A stretch of 53,819 bases of DNA, from positions 1-53,819 of the forward strand of contig JAILLN010000055.1 of assembly GCA_024693135.1 (NCBI GenBank). Direction: 5' to 3'. Below, in pieces: positions 26,514 to 36,900 of the stretch; within the stretch, counting starts at the first letter, position 1; each line of letters begins with the position of its first letter. The position numbers were made by a program, and so were the translations under genes. The notes under the pieces are model-generated. The model was not told the DNA's origin and made no database searches. It saw nothing but the letters and a program-made list of their open reading frames with translations. Origin of the DNA: Lachnospiraceae bacterium (lineage in GTDB: Bacteria > Bacillota > Clostridia > Lachnospirales > Lachnospiraceae).

Positions 26514-27259
26514 AGCTGAATATCCTGTTTCCTGTCTTAAATGAACATAAAAGGCTGGAGCGCGGCATCCGGATGACCGCCCTTTACCTGGAGCTTCTGG
26601 CCAAAAAGGAGGGAAGCATCCTTTACGGGGAAGATTACCGCCTGACCATTGTGGACAACGGCTCCGACGATGATACCCCTGAGATCGGAGCCATGCTTTC
26701 CCGGGAATACGAAGCGGTGGAGTATGTGCGGATCGAAGAGAGGGGGGTGGGGATCGCCTTCCGTACCGGGGTGGAAAGAAATGAAGCAGAGATCGTGGGA
26801 TATATGGATATCGACCTTTCCACGGACCTGAGGTATCTGGCAAAGACCCTGCGCATCTTTGAAAAATATCCGGAGATCGGCTATGTGAACGGCACACGGT
26901 TTCACCGGAAGTCTGTGGTCACCGGGCGGAAATGGTACCGTAAGGTCACATCGGCCGGCCTGCTTTTTCTGCTGAAGCTCGTATTCGGCATGAAGGTGAC
27001 GGATGCCATCTGCGGGTTTACCTTCATGAGGAAGGATGTGGCTTCTGACCTGGTGGGGCGCTGCGGCGGCGAGCAGGGGTGGTTCTATATGATCGAGCTT
27101 TTGCTCCGTGCGGAAAAGGCCGGGGTAAGGATCGCGGATCTGCCGGTCCGGTGGAGGGAGGATTACGATACTACCGTAAAGATCCCGCGGACGATCCGGA
27201 ACTATCTCATCAATATCGCAAAGCTGAAGGCTGAGTTTATCCGGGAAGGCTTACTTTGA
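26510..27259 (+). CDS. Family 2 glycosyltransferase, dolichyl-phosphate-sugar-synthase-like
   Basis: A 249-residue GT2 enzyme. The nucleotide-binding strand and loop TIVDNGSDDDTPEI, the Asp-containing YMDIDLSTDL and the late GGEQGWFYMIEL segment fit the dolichyl-/polyprenyl-phosphate sugar transferase group. No C-terminal transmembrane helices are evident, unlike the GT2 two genes upstream. Its ATG overlaps the FAD gene stop. Together with CapA, the other GT2 and the FAD enzyme it appears to form a short surface-glycan or lipid-linked sugar operon. The product is unknown. Confidence 0.85.
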   Translation: MKLNILFPVLNEHKRLERGIRMTALYLELLAKKEGSILYGEDYRLTIVDNGSDDDTPEIGAMLSREYEAVEYVRIEERGVGIAFRTGVERNEAEIVGYMDIDLSTDLRYLAKTLRIFEKYPEIGYVNGTRFHRKSVVTGRKWYRKVTSAGLLFLLKLVFGMKVTDAICGFTFMRKDVASDLVGRCGGEQGWFYMIELLLRAEKAGVRIADLPVRWREDYDTTVKIPRTIRNYLINIAKLKAEFIREGLL

Positions 27260-27362
27260 CGGGAAGCCGTCCACCGGATCCGGGGTGCGGCAGAGCAGCT
27301 GAACATTTACAAAAATATCTGAAATAAATCTAAAATTTCTATGCAATATGTCTAAAAATAGA

Positions 27363-27391
27363 TTGACATCATTGTAGCAATTCCATATAAT
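27363..27391 (+). promoter_or_regulatory. Consensus promoter of the sugar ABC transporter operon
   Basis: TTGACA (27363-27368), 17 bp, TATAAT (27386-27391): both boxes are perfect consensus. The leader of about 48 nt has a GGAGG before the chvE ATG. No cre-like operator was recognised. Confidence 0.9.
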
Positions 27392-27445
27392 CATAGTTGC
27401 GGACTTTGTCCGACTACCAAAAACATTTTTATGGAGGATTGACGC

Positions 27446-28639
27446 ATGAAAAAGAAGTTATTGAGCGCACTACTCAGCATGACCATGGCTGCCGCACTGC
27501 TGGCTGGCTGTGGCGAGGCGGCACCGGCAGCTTCCGAGGCTCCCGCAGAGGCGGCACCGGCAGAGGAAGCGGCACCGGCAGAGGAAGCACCGGCAGCAGA
27601 GGAAGCGGCACCGGCAGCAGAAGGCGGCGGCAAGAGAGTTGCAGTTGCTATGCCGACCCAGTCTTCTGAAAGGTGGATCAACGACGGCGCAAACATGAAG
27701 GCACAGCTGGAAGAGCTCGGCTATGAGGTTGACCTTCAGTATGCAGAGGATGATGTTCAGGCTCAGGTTTCCCAGATCGAAAACATGATCGCATCCGGCG
27801 CAGACTGCCTGGTTATCGCAGCTATTGACTCCGGCGCTCTGACCAACGTGGAAGAGCAGGCAAAGCAGGCCGGCATCCCGGTTATCGCTTATGACCGTCT
27901 GCTGATGGACACCGATGCAGTTTCTTACTATGCTACATTCGATAACAAGGGCGTTGGCACGGTTATCGGCCAGTACATCAAGGATCATGCAACCAAAGAC
28001 GGCAACGTCGGCCTGGATGCAGTGAAGAGCGCAGGCGCTCACATGAACATCGAGTTCCTGATGGGCTCTCCGGATGACAACAATGCCCTGATGCTTTACA
28101 ACGGCCTTATGGAAGTGCTTCAGCCTTATCTGGATGACGGCACACTGGTCTGCAAGACCGGACGTACCTCCTTCGACGACACCTGCATCTTAAGGTGGTC
28201 TCAGGAAACCGCACAGCAGAACCTGGAGAACTATCTGGCAAAAGAGTATGCGGATGAGAAGATCGACATCGTTGCCAGCGCATTCGACGGTTTCGCATAT
28301 GGCGCAAAGGCAGCTCTGGAAGGCGCAGGCTACACCGATGCAGATTGGCCGATGATCACTGGCCAGGATGCTGAGCTGATGGCTTCCAAGAACATCATCG
28401 CAGGATGGCAGGCAATGTCCATCTACAAGGACACCCGTCTCCTTGCTTCCAAGTGCGTGACCATGGTTCAGGCCGTGCTGGAAGGCGCAGAGCCTGAGAT
28501 CAACGATACCGAGCAGTACAATAATGGCAAGATCGTTGTTCCTTCTTACCTTTGCACTCCGGTTGCAGTTGACAAGGACAACTACAAAGAGCTGCTGATC
28601 GACGGCGGATATTACACAGAAGAGCAGCTGTCAGAATAA
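27446..28639 (+). CDS. chvE: Multiple-monosaccharide ABC transporter substrate-binding lipoprotein
   Basis: A 397-residue lipoprotein of the ChvE/XylF sugar-binding family. The lipobox is LLAGC with Cys22, followed by an Ala/Pro/Glu repeat tether to about residue 55. The periplasmic-binding-protein type I body shows VAVAMPTQSSERW, IENMIASGADCLVIAAID, PVIAYDRLLMD and MITGQDAELMA. It captures pentoses or hexoses for MmsA/MmsB. The codon use (many GTT, GCA and GCT codons) and the consensus promoter suggest high expression. A strong terminator directly after the gene would favour binding protein over membrane components. Confidence 0.93.
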   Translation: MKKKLLSALLSMTMAAALLAGCGEAAPAASEAPAEAAPAEEAAPAEEAPAAEEAAPAAEGGGKRVAVAMPTQSSERWINDGANMKAQLEELGYEVDLQYAEDDVQAQVSQIENMIASGADCLVIAAIDSGALTNVEEQAKQAGIPVIAYDRLLMDTDAVSYYATFDNKGVGTVIGQYIKDHATKDGNVGLDAVKSAGAHMNIEFLMGSPDDNNALMLYNGLMEVLQPYLDDGTLVCKTGRTSFDDTCILRWSQETAQQNLENYLAKEYADEKIDIVASAFDGFAYGAKAALEGAGYTDADWPMITGQDAELMASKNIIAGWQAMSIYKDTRLLASKCVTMVQAVLEGAEPEINDTEQYNNGKIVVPSYLCTPVAVDKDNYKELLIDGGYYTEEQLSE

Positions 28640-28667
28640 GCTGATATTTCAGCGGAATGAGTGATTG

Positions 28668-28695
28668 CGGGCGGCGTTTCGGCGCCGCCCGTTTT
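28668..28695 (+). terminator. Intra-operon terminator after chvE
   Basis: CGGGCGGCG (28668-28676) pairs perfectly with CGCCGCCCG (28683-28691) around a six-base loop, and TTTT follows. It lies between the binding-protein gene and mmsA, so read-through would set the lower level of the ATPase and permease. Confidence 0.85.
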
Positions 28696-28796
28696 AAGCT
28701 CTGATTCCGCATCAGGGCGTGTGGCCGTAGACAATATGCCACAGGCTCAAAGGGAGACAGGGAAGGATAATCTGAATCAGGAAAGGAACGACGCGG

Positions 28797-30347
28797 ATGT
28801 CTGACTATATCTTGGAAATGAACCACATAACAAAGGAATTCTCCGGCGTGAAGGCTCTGGATGACGTCAATCTTCAGGTTCGGCAGGGTGAGATCCATGG
28901 ATTATGCGGTGAAAACGGGGCGGGAAAATCCACGCTGATGAACGTGCTGTCGGGCGTTTATCCGTATGGGTCTTATTCCGGGGAAGTTTTATACAAAGGG
29001 GATGTTTGCAAATTTAAGGATCTGAAAGAAAGCGAGGCCAAGGGCATCGTTATCATACATCAGGAGCTGGCCCTTTCGCCGCTGCTATCCGTTGCGGAAA
29101 ATGTCTTCATCGGAAATGAGCAGACAAGCATGAAGGGAGTCATCGACTGGACGGAAACAAGGAGAAAAGCACAGGAAGTGCTGGCCAAGGTAGGACTGGA
29201 GCACGAGAATGTCAACGTGCCGGTCAACAGCCTGGGCGTGGGCAAGCAGCAGCTGATCGAGATCGCAAAGGCCATGGCCAAGAAGGTCGACCTGCTGATC
29301 CTGGATGAGCCTACTGCGGCCCTGAATGACGAGGAAAGCCGGAAGCTGCTGGAGATCCTGCTGGATCTGAAGAAGCATGGCGTGACCTCCATCATCATTT
29401 CCCATAAGCTGAATGAGCTGGAATTTGTCTGTGATGCGCTTACCATTATCCGTGACGGCCACACCATCGAGACCCTGACCAAGGGAGTGGACGAATTTAC
29501 GGAGGACCGGGTCATCAAGGGCATGGTAGGCCGGGAAATGACAAACCGGTATCCTGTACGGGAAGACGTCAAGATCGGGGACGTGATATTTGAAGTAAAA
29601 GACTGGAATGTGTACCATCCGGATGATGCAGAGCGGCAGATGATCAAAGATATCAACATCGAGGTCCGTGCGGGAGAGGTAGTAGGCCTGGCAGGACTGA
29701 TGGGAGCCGGACGGACGGAATTTGCCATGAGCGTCTTCGGCAAGAGCTATGGACAGAAGATCTCCGGCAAGGTGCGGATCAACGGACATGAAGTAGAGCT
29801 GAACAGCGTCAAGGATGCCATCGACAATAAGCTGGCCTATGTGTCGGAGGACAGGAAGACCTACGGCCTGGTGCTGATCGATGATATCAAGCACAATATG
29901 ACCATGGCCGCATTGAGGAAATTCTTCTCCAAAAACGGAGTGGTCAATGCCAATGACGAGATCATTTCTGCAGAAGAGTATAAGAAGAGGATCAATGTCA
30001 AGTCCAATTCCATCGAGCAGGCAGTGGGTTCTCTTTCCGGAGGGAATCAGCAGAAGGTGGTGCTGGCCAAGTGGATGCTGACCCAGCCGGATGTGTTGAT
30101 CCTGGACGAGCCCACCCGAGGCATCGATGTGGGTGCGAAATACGAGATCTACTGCGTCATCAACGATCTGGCAAAGGCCGGCAAGGCGGTGATCGTCATC
30201 TCCTCGGAGATGCAGGAGATCATCGGTACCTGCGACAGGGTCTATGTCATCAATGACGGAGAGATTGCCGGAGAGCTGGACAAGGAAGAGGTATCGCAGG
30301 AAAAGATCATGGCCTGTATCATGGCACACAACAGAAAGGGAGAATAA
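28797..30347 (+). CDS. mmsA: Multiple-monosaccharide ABC transporter ATP-binding protein
   Basis: A 516-residue duplicated ABC ATPase that powers sugar import. The first domain has Walker [10 protein letters not shown], a variant signature around [14 protein letters not shown] and Walker [12 protein letters not shown]. The second has a degenerate Walker A (GLMGAGRTE), signature LSGGNQQKV and Walker [13 protein letters not shown]. Asymmetric sites of this kind are normal for the RbsA/XylG family. The start at 28797 has GAAAGGA upstream. It is 157 bp after chvE, past a terminator, and 3 bp before the permease. Confidence 0.95.
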   Translation: MSDYILEMNHITKEFSGVKALDDVNLQVRQGEIHGLCGENGAGKSTLMNVLSGVYPYGSYSGEVLYKGDVCKFKDLKESEAKGIVIIHQELALSPLLSVAENVFIGNEQTSMKGVIDWTETRRKAQEVLAKVGLEHENVNVPVNSLGVGKQQLIEIAKAMAKKVDLLILDEPTAALNDEESRKLLEILLDLKKHGVTSIIISHKLNELEFVCDALTIIRDGHTIETLTKGVDEFTEDRVIKGMVGREMTNRYPVREDVKIGDVIFEVKDWNVYHPDDAERQMIKDINIEVRAGEVVGLAGLMGAGRTEFAMSVFGKSYGQKISGKVRINGHEVELNSVKDAIDNKLAYVSEDRKTYGLVLIDDIKHNMTMAALRKFFSKNGVVNANDEIISAEEYKKRINVKSNSIEQAVGSLSGGNQQKVVLAKWMLTQPDVLILDEPTRGIDVGAKYEIYCVINDLAKAGKAVIVISSEMQEIIGTCDRVYVINDGEIAGELDKEEVSQEKIMACIMAHNRKGE

Positions 30348-30350
30348 GCT

Positions 30351-31505
30351 ATGGAGAAAAAGAAAGTAGTCAATCTGGACATGAAACAGTACGGCATGTT
30401 TATCGTGCTGATTGCGGTATTTCTGATTTTTGCGCTGATGACCGGGGGCAAAAATATGTCTCCCGCCAATATCAATAACCTGATCCTGCAGAACAGCTAC
30501 GTGGTCATCCTGGCTACGGGCATGCTGCTTTGCGTATTGACCGGAAACGTAGACCTGGGCGTCGGTTCCGTGGTTGCCCTTTGCGGCTCCGTGGTCGGCG
30601 TGCTTCTGATCGACGTGAAGGCGCCTATGTTTGTAGCCATCGTCGTGGCTCTTATCGTCGGCCTGCTGTGCGGCATGTTTTCCGGCTTCTTCATTTCCGT
30701 CATGGGTGTGCCGCCCTTCATCGTGACCCTGGCCACCATGCTTATGGGACGAGGTGCCACCTATACGATCCTGAAGGCACAGACCAAGGGTCCCTTCAAT
30801 GCAAATTACAACTATATCGGCGCAGGCTTCCTGCCCAGGATCCCGGCCGGTAATTTCGACCTGCTCTGCCTGATCGTGGCCATTGCCGGTACCGTAGCCA
30901 TCGTATTTGGGGAGATGAAGAGCATCGCGACAAAGAAGAAGTATGGCTTTGCCCAGAACCCTCTGTATCAGATCGTGATCAAGGATGCGGTATTCATTTT
31001 CCTGGTATGGTTCGTGCTGATCCGCCTGGGACAGTACAGCGGATTCCCCTTCGTGCTGGTGATCATGGGAGCCATCGTGGGGATCTATCACTTCATTACC
31101 AGCAAGACCGTAGCCGGACGTCAGATCTACGCATTGGGCGGCAACCGCAAGGCTGCCCAGCTTTCCGGTATCAAGACAGACCGGGTTTTCTTCTGGGTCT
31201 ATACCAACATGGGCTTCCTCGCCGGTGTGGCCGGCGTGGTACTCTCTGCCAGGAATGGTTCGGCTACTCCAAAGGCCGGCGACCAGTTTGAGATGGACGC
31301 CATCGCATCCTGCTATCTGGGCGGTGCGGCTGTGGCCGGTGGTGCCGGTACGATCTTCGGTGCCGTTATCGGAGCTTTCATCATGGGTATCCTGAATAAC
31401 GGAATGTCCCTCTATGGATGGTCCACCGATATCCAGAAGATCGTGAAGGGCGCAGTCCTTCTGCTGGCTGTTACGGCAGATCTGATGTCCAAGAGGAAGA
31501 AGTAA
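30351..31505 (+). CDS. mmsB: Multiple-monosaccharide ABC transporter permease
   Basis: A 384-residue polytopic membrane protein of the BPD_transp_2 (RbsC/XylH) family, with about ten hydrophobic helices. The family motif is seen in GNVDLGVGSVVALCG and GNRKAAQLSGIKTDR (the cytoplasmic loop that contacts the ATPase), and in the GGAAVAGGAGTIFGAVIGA segment. It forms the sugar channel with MmsA and receives substrate from ChvE. AAGGGAG serves as ribosome binding site. A strong terminator follows the gene. Confidence 0.95.
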   Translation: MEKKKVVNLDMKQYGMFIVLIAVFLIFALMTGGKNMSPANINNLILQNSYVVILATGMLLCVLTGNVDLGVGSVVALCGSVVGVLLIDVKAPMFVAIVVALIVGLLCGMFSGFFISVMGVPPFIVTLATMLMGRGATYTILKAQTKGPFNANYNYIGAGFLPRIPAGNFDLLCLIVAIAGTVAIVFGEMKSIATKKKYGFAQNPLYQIVIKDAVFIFLVWFVLIRLGQYSGFPFVLVIMGAIVGIYHFITSKTVAGRQIYALGGNRKAAQLSGIKTDRVFFWVYTNMGFLAGVAGVVLSARNGSATPKAGDQFEMDAIASCYLGGAAVAGGAGTIFGAVIGAFIMGILNNGMSLYGWSTDIQKIVKGAVLLLAVTADLMSKRKK

Positions 31506-31540
31506 AGCGCCTCCTTTGGACGATTCATCAGAAGAGATCA

Positions 31541-31573
31541 AGAGATGCAGACATTGCTCTGCATCTCTTTTTT
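31541..31573 (+). terminator. Terminator of the sugar transporter operon
   Basis: AGAGATGCAGA (31541-31551) pairs perfectly with TCTGCATCTCT (31558-31568), loop CATTGC, and is followed by a T-run to 31573. Confidence 0.92.
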
Positions 31574-31714
31574 GTTGTATATTGTAGTAGTATGGATTCC
31601 GGCAGCTTAGCACCTGCCGGCACGGGTTTATGCCTGCGATCGAATTTATGCCGGTCTGCAAAATAACTCCGCGAGGCATGTACAGCTGACGGTAACGTTA
31701 ACCAGTATAATTTC

Positions 31715-33604
31715 ATGGATTTCAATATCGAAGAAGAACTGAAAAAGCTCCCCAAGTCCCCCGGCGTATACCTGATGCATGGCGGGGATGACAGCATCAT
31801 ATATATCGGAAAGGCCGTGAACCTCTTTAACCGTGTGCATTCCTACTTCCGCAAGACCAATAAGAGCGCGAAGATCCTTAGGATGGTGGACCAGATCCGG
31901 TATTTTGAATACATCGTCACGGACTCCGAGCTGGAGGCCTTGGTGCTGGAATGCAATCTCATTAAGGAGCACCGCCCCCGCTACAATACCATGCTGAAGG
32001 ACGACAAGACCTACCCTTACATCAAGGTGACGGTGGCGGAGGAATATCCCAGGCTGCTCTTTTCCAGGCAGATGAAAAAGGATAAGGCAAAATATTTCGG
32101 CCCCTACACCTCTGCCGGGAGCGTCAGGGATACCATCGAGCTGGTAAGCCGGATCTTCCGCTTAAGGACCTGTAGCCGGGTCCTTCCTAAAGACCAGGGA
32201 AAAGAAAGGGTCTGCCTGAATTACCACATCCACCAATGCATGGGACCCTGCAGGGAAGACTTTGGGGATAAAGAGGCCTATACGCAGGCCGTCCGGGGGG
32301 CACTGGATTTCCTGAACGGCAGCTATGCCCCGATCCTGAAGATGCTCAAGGAAAAAATGGAGAAAGCCTCGGAGGAAATGCGGTTCGAGGATGCGGCAGG
32401 CTACAGGGATCTGATGGAGTCCGTGAAGGCAGTGGCTGAGAAGCAGAAGATCACCTCCTCCGGAGGGGAGGACCGGGACGTGATCGCGTTAAGCCGTGGA
32501 GAGCAGGAGATCGGGGAGAGGGAGAATGAGGACAGCGGTCTTATCGATGTGGTCGTGCAGGTCTTTTTTATCCGGGACGGCAGGCTCATCGGCCGGGATC
32601 ATTTCTTCATGAACCATATCAACGCGGCCTCCGATGCAGAGATCCTGAATGATTTCGTGAAACAGTTCTACTCCGGCACCCCCTTCATCCCGAAGGAGAT
32701 CATGATGGAATGTGAGATCGAGGACCGGGAGCTTCTGGAGGAATATCTCAGCGGGAAAAAGGGCTCCAGAGTCTCCGTGACGGTGCCTCTCAGGGGGCAG
32801 AAGGAGCGCATGATCGAGCTTGCAAAGAAAAACGCGGAGCTCATCCTGAGCAACAACCGGGAGCGGATCCGCCGGGAAGAAGGCAGGACCATTGGAGCCG
32901 CAAAGGAGATCGCTCAGCTTCTAGGCCTTCCGAATGCAGACCGGATGGAATCCTACGATATATCCCATATCAGCGGCTTTGATTCGGTGGGCTCCATGGT
33001 AGTATTTGAAAGGGGAAAGGCAAAGCATTCGGATTACAGGAAATTCCGGATCCGCTCCGGGGTGGGCAACGATGACTACGCTTCCATGAAGGAGGTGCTG
33101 ACAAGGAGGTTCACCCATCATTCCACAGACAATGAATATGATGCCTTTAACCGGCTGCCGGATCTGATCCTGATGGACGGGGGCAGGGGGCAGGTAAATA
33201 TCGCCCTGGAGGTGCTTTCTTCCCTGGAGATCAACATACCGGTGGCGGGTCTGGTGAAGGATGACAACCACCGCACCCGGGGGATCTGGTACGGGAATGA
33301 GGAGCTGCCTGTAGATAGCCGCAGCGAGGGCTTCAAGCTCATGACCCGGATCCAGGACGAGGTGCACCGCTTTGCCATAGAGTACCACAGATCCCTTCGT
33401 TCCGTGCATCAGGTGCATTCCATCCTGGATGACATCGAAGGCATCGGGCCGGCCAGGCGCAAGGCCTTGATGCGTAAATTCGGCTCTGTGGAAGCGATCC
33501 GAGCCGCATCCCTGGAGGAGCTTGCCGCCATCCCGGAAATGACGGAAAAAGCCGCCCGGGCCGTGAAGGATTTCTTTGCGCAGCCGGATCATTCGGAAAC
33601 TTGA
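31715..33604 (+). CDS. uvrC: UvrABC system protein C (excinuclease subunit C)
   Basis: A 629-residue DNA-repair nuclease making the 3' and 5' incisions of nucleotide excision repair with UvrA and UvrB. The GIY-YIG domain opens the protein (GVYLM, IIYIGKA, NLFNRVHSYF). The UVR domain that meets UvrB is at about residues 200-250 (EEMRFEDAAGYRDLM). The RNase H-like endonuclease half contains SYDISHISG. The C-terminal helix-hairpin-helix pair is IEGIGPARRKALMRKFGS. The length is typical. The ATG at 31715 fits family N-termini, but no ribosome binding site is visible upstream; a TATAAT lies only 3 bp before it. Confidence 0.97.
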   Translation: MDFNIEEELKKLPKSPGVYLMHGGDDSIIYIGKAVNLFNRVHSYFRKTNKSAKILRMVDQIRYFEYIVTDSELEALVLECNLIKEHRPRYNTMLKDDKTYPYIKVTVAEEYPRLLFSRQMKKDKAKYFGPYTSAGSVRDTIELVSRIFRLRTCSRVLPKDQGKERVCLNYHIHQCMGPCREDFGDKEAYTQAVRGALDFLNGSYAPILKMLKEKMEKASEEMRFEDAAGYRDLMESVKAVAEKQKITSSGGEDRDVIALSRGEQEIGERENEDSGLIDVVVQVFFIRDGRLIGRDHFFMNHINAASDAEILNDFVKQFYSGTPFIPKEIMMECEIEDRELLEEYLSGKKGSRVSVTVPLRGQKERMIELAKKNAELILSNNRERIRREEGRTIGAAKEIAQLLGLPNADRMESYDISHISGFDSVGSMVVFERGKAKHSDYRKFRIRSGVGNDDYASMKEVLTRRFTHHSTDNEYDAFNRLPDLILMDGGRGQVNIALEVLSSLEINIPVAGLVKDDNHRTRGIWYGNEELPVDSRSEGFKLMTRIQDEVHRFAIEYHRSLRSVHQVHSILDDIEGIGPARRKALMRKFGSVEAIRAASLEELAAIPEMTEKAARAVKDFFAQPDHSET

Positions 33605-33605
33605 C

Positions 33606-33634
33606 TTGTGAAAAAATGGAACCAGGGGTATTAT
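33606..33634 (+). promoter_or_regulatory. Promoter of the giant secreted protein gene
   Basis: TTGTGA (33606-33611), 17 bp, TATTAT (33629-33634). It begins two bases after the uvrC stop and implies a leader of about 285 nt. Confidence 0.65.
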
Positions 33635-33640
33635 GTAAAG

Positions 33641-33928
33641 TAAACCTAATGGAAAGGCATACCGGTTTTGAAAACGGCCGGACATGCCGATATAGATATA
33701 GTGTGCCATGCATGGGCGGACAACTCCTGATGCGGATCCGGACATGGAGCGGCACGGGAACTGCAAGGTTCCACTTAAAGACGATGTTTATATAGATGTA
33801 GCTGGTAGGAAGGTAGTGTATGCATCCGTAGGGCTGGAAGGGAAGCCGGCGGAAACAGGAGCGGATGCGGCAGGATCCGGAAGAAGGCTGAGGCCATCCG
33901 GAGGATCCCTCAAAGAAAGGAGAAAAAC
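33641..33928 (+). other. Long 5' leader without a recognised riboswitch
   Basis: About 285 nt with no convincing ORF, GC-rich toward the 3' end. It contains several GGATCC/CCGGA-type short palindromes and ends with the AAAGGAG ribosome binding site. I looked for the c-di-GMP-I core (GGCAAACC with GGTAGxxAGGT-type sequence) and the cobalamin box and saw neither. Confidence 0.35.
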
Positions 33929-36900
33929 ATGAAAAAGAACTGGAAAAAGGTTCTGTCTCTGATCCTTGCATTGTCCATGGTGCTCGGAATGAACACTACG
34001 GCATTTGCATCGGATCTGGCCTATGCGGTTTCAGAAGCTGAGGCACCGGCAGCGGTTGCGGAAGAAGCTGCAGAGCCGGCAGAGGCAGCGGCGGCAGCAG
34101 AGGAACCGGCAGAGGCACAGTCTGCAGCAGAAGCAGAGGTACAGCCCGAGGAGGCACCGGCGGCAGAGCCTGCAGGGAATGTGGATGATGTGGAAGCCGA
34201 AGCATATCCGACCTCCAGCACAGCCTACAAGGCTTCCATCGGGGATACTCCCCTTACGGTCACCGTAAGCAGGGACGGGTCTGACACAATGGATCTGCTG
34301 GCCATAGAAGGCGAATCGATTGAAAGCGGTGCCGAAATCCTTTTACAGTTTACGGACAGCACCTTGTCAGAAGAATTTGCAATGAGCCATCTGATAAATA
34401 ATATCACCGTCAATACGGATGATCCGTATGTGAAGATCGTGATCTCAGGGAACGGAGCTGCCCTGGCGAATAAACCTACGGCAAAAAATGCAAAGTCTGA
34501 TACGCTTAAGATCTATCAGGGAGCCATGACCTATGCGGTACGTGATGACGGGGCTACATACTCACCTACGGAGATACATTGGAATAATGGTTATAATGAC
34601 AATGGTTACGCAATGATATTCGGCCTGAACGACGACACGGAGTTTGCATCCGGCTCCTTCTCACCGGAGTATGGCTATTTCGAAACGAAGAAAACAGCCA
34701 AAAACGCAGGTACATATCTGAAGTATGGCATGGATATCACGATCACCACGATAGATGGGGTAAATAAGACACTTAATGATAAAAAAAGCATATGGGGAGG
34801 AGGAAAACTTTACGCACAGGAAATTCCGACGGATATTTATGGAAATGCTGTAGTGGAAGAGAAAGACGGCCTTGCCCTGATCCGGTCCTATTCATGGACC
34901 AGCGAAACAATGGATGATGATTATGGCGATCCCTATACTGTCACGCATCCTACTTATTACCAGGTGGTCCGCATCCCGAAGCTTGCAGAAGCACCGTATT
35001 ACAACAAAGATTTTACGGTACGGGTGGACGGTTCATATGACAGTTTGTATGACGAAGAAAAAGGCGCTGGAAAGCGGTATTATGGCACCCTGACCCTGGC
35101 AGAGCCTGCCAATGGCTGTATGTATGGTACCTTCGAAAAAAATAGTTTTGAAAATTTCAAAGTGGATAACTGGTCCTCTAACGGGAGTGTCAAGGTATTT
35201 ACATGTACAGACTGGGATAATGATTGGGATGATTATGCGAATAGGCAGTATCTTTGGACATTGAAAAAGGGCGAAAAAGACAACGGCGGAAAGTATGTTT
35301 CCACAGGAAATTATGTCTGTTCTGGTGGCTGGATCCATTTTCCTGATAATTCACAGATGGATGCGATCGTTACCGCAAAGGAAGGAAATTGGGATGACAC
35401 TACACGAGAGCTTCTGAAAAACGGAAAAGGATTGAGCAGTGATTCCGTTTATTATGCCAGACTAAAAGATGAGAACGACTGGTCAATCGATGGTGGGTAT
35501 TTGGGAATTACGGCGGACAATTTCTCCGCCCTCACCGTGGATGGCGCTGTACCGAAGGTGGGGTCCACCTACGGAAAGGGCGTGCATACCATCCAGGTGA
35601 CGGATCCCGCGAAGCTGGCCGGCCTGGTCAATAAAAGACTTTGCCAATATGATAAAGACTTTACAAAATACTATTTTAACAATAATGCGGGCCATCCGGA
35701 TGAGGGCGGACAGTTTACTGTCTATGCATCCAAGGAAGACAAGCCTTCCATGACGGCCGCGGCAAAGGTCATACCTTATGGAGCCTATAGTGACTATCAG
35801 GAAAAACTGTTTAACCTCTCCATGACAGTCAGCGGGTCCACCTTTGATCCCGCTGAAGCAGGTTATTCCTTTAATGTCTATTATACGACGAGCAAGACAG
35901 ATGCGGAAAAGACCGTGTCCTGCAATGCAGATATCGCCGGATGGGGAAGCGATGTAAAGAACGATGTGCTGAGCTATGATGCGGGCACGGAGGTATATGC
36001 CCTAATCGTGGCATATAATCATTACTATAATAGAGATGAAACTACCTATGTGGCCTCCGCAAAGACCAGCTTCACGGTAGCAAAGCGCGGCATTGCGATC
36101 GGATATGATGGAGGGACAGTCGGTTCCTCCTATGTGGGCCAGCCGGTCAGCGTCACCATAGGAGATGCAGAGAATAAGATCAAGATCACGGAATTTATTT
36201 CTGTGCCGGAAAATTATGAGTACTATAATAATGATTCGGTTGTAGATACAAACACGAAAATCCTTTCCAGCAATACCTGCAATGTGGATACAGAGGGCAT
36301 TGACATCAATAAGCCGGGCGAATATACGTTGGGGCTTACCGGATATGCGCTGAAGGATACCATCGCAAAGAACTTTGAGGTAAAGCAGTCTACCGCGAAA
36401 TATGAGGTCATCGGGCGGTATTTTGCAAAGTTCTATGCAGAGCATGACGGGCAGCTCGAGGATCTGGGCAAATACGAGATCGATCAGAATTGGCCATATC
36501 ATCTTGTAAGCTACAATACATTTTCCATCAGTGCCAATACAAAGGACGGCCTTAAGGCCAGCACGTGGATCAGGGTAGAAGAAGAAAGCGGCGAAACGGA
36601 TACGACTTACGGAAAACCCGATGCGGCAAAGCTGACCTTTGATTCTAAAAAGAATTATTCGGTTTATGCTGTCTTTGAGGCGCCCAATACAATCAGCACA
36701 AATCAGAACATCACGGTGACCAATATCAATCCGGTGGTCTATGACGGCCGTGCCCATAAGTCCGATCAGGAAAATAAGAGAGCGGAAGAAAGTACATGGA
36801 AATCCACAGTCTATGACCTGGAATTCAATCTGACAGATAATAACAGAGGTTACGATTTGGTTCCGGGTACGGATTTTACCATTACCTATAAGAATAATGT

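Noticed and set aside
27530..27630. Short GCACCGGCAGAGGAAGC-type repeats looking like a repeat array
   Set aside because: They are in-frame Ala/Pro/Glu codons forming the tether of the ChvE lipoprotein. There are no spacers of constant length, so this is not a CRISPR array. The same applies to 34040-34180.
29085..31679. An 864-codon open frame on the minus strand
   Set aside because: It lies entirely opposite mmsA and mmsB, whose motifs are unmistakable. Its composition (His/Gln/Asp-rich, no domain) is typical of an antisense shadow in GC-biased codons.
31706..31711. TATAAT as a uvrC promoter
   Set aside because: No -35 box at 16-18 bp spacing, and transcription would begin after the start codon.
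33641..33928. Possible c-di-GMP or cobalamin riboswitch before the giant protein gene
   Set aside because: The diagnostic cores were not found. Only length and GC-rich palindromes support structure.
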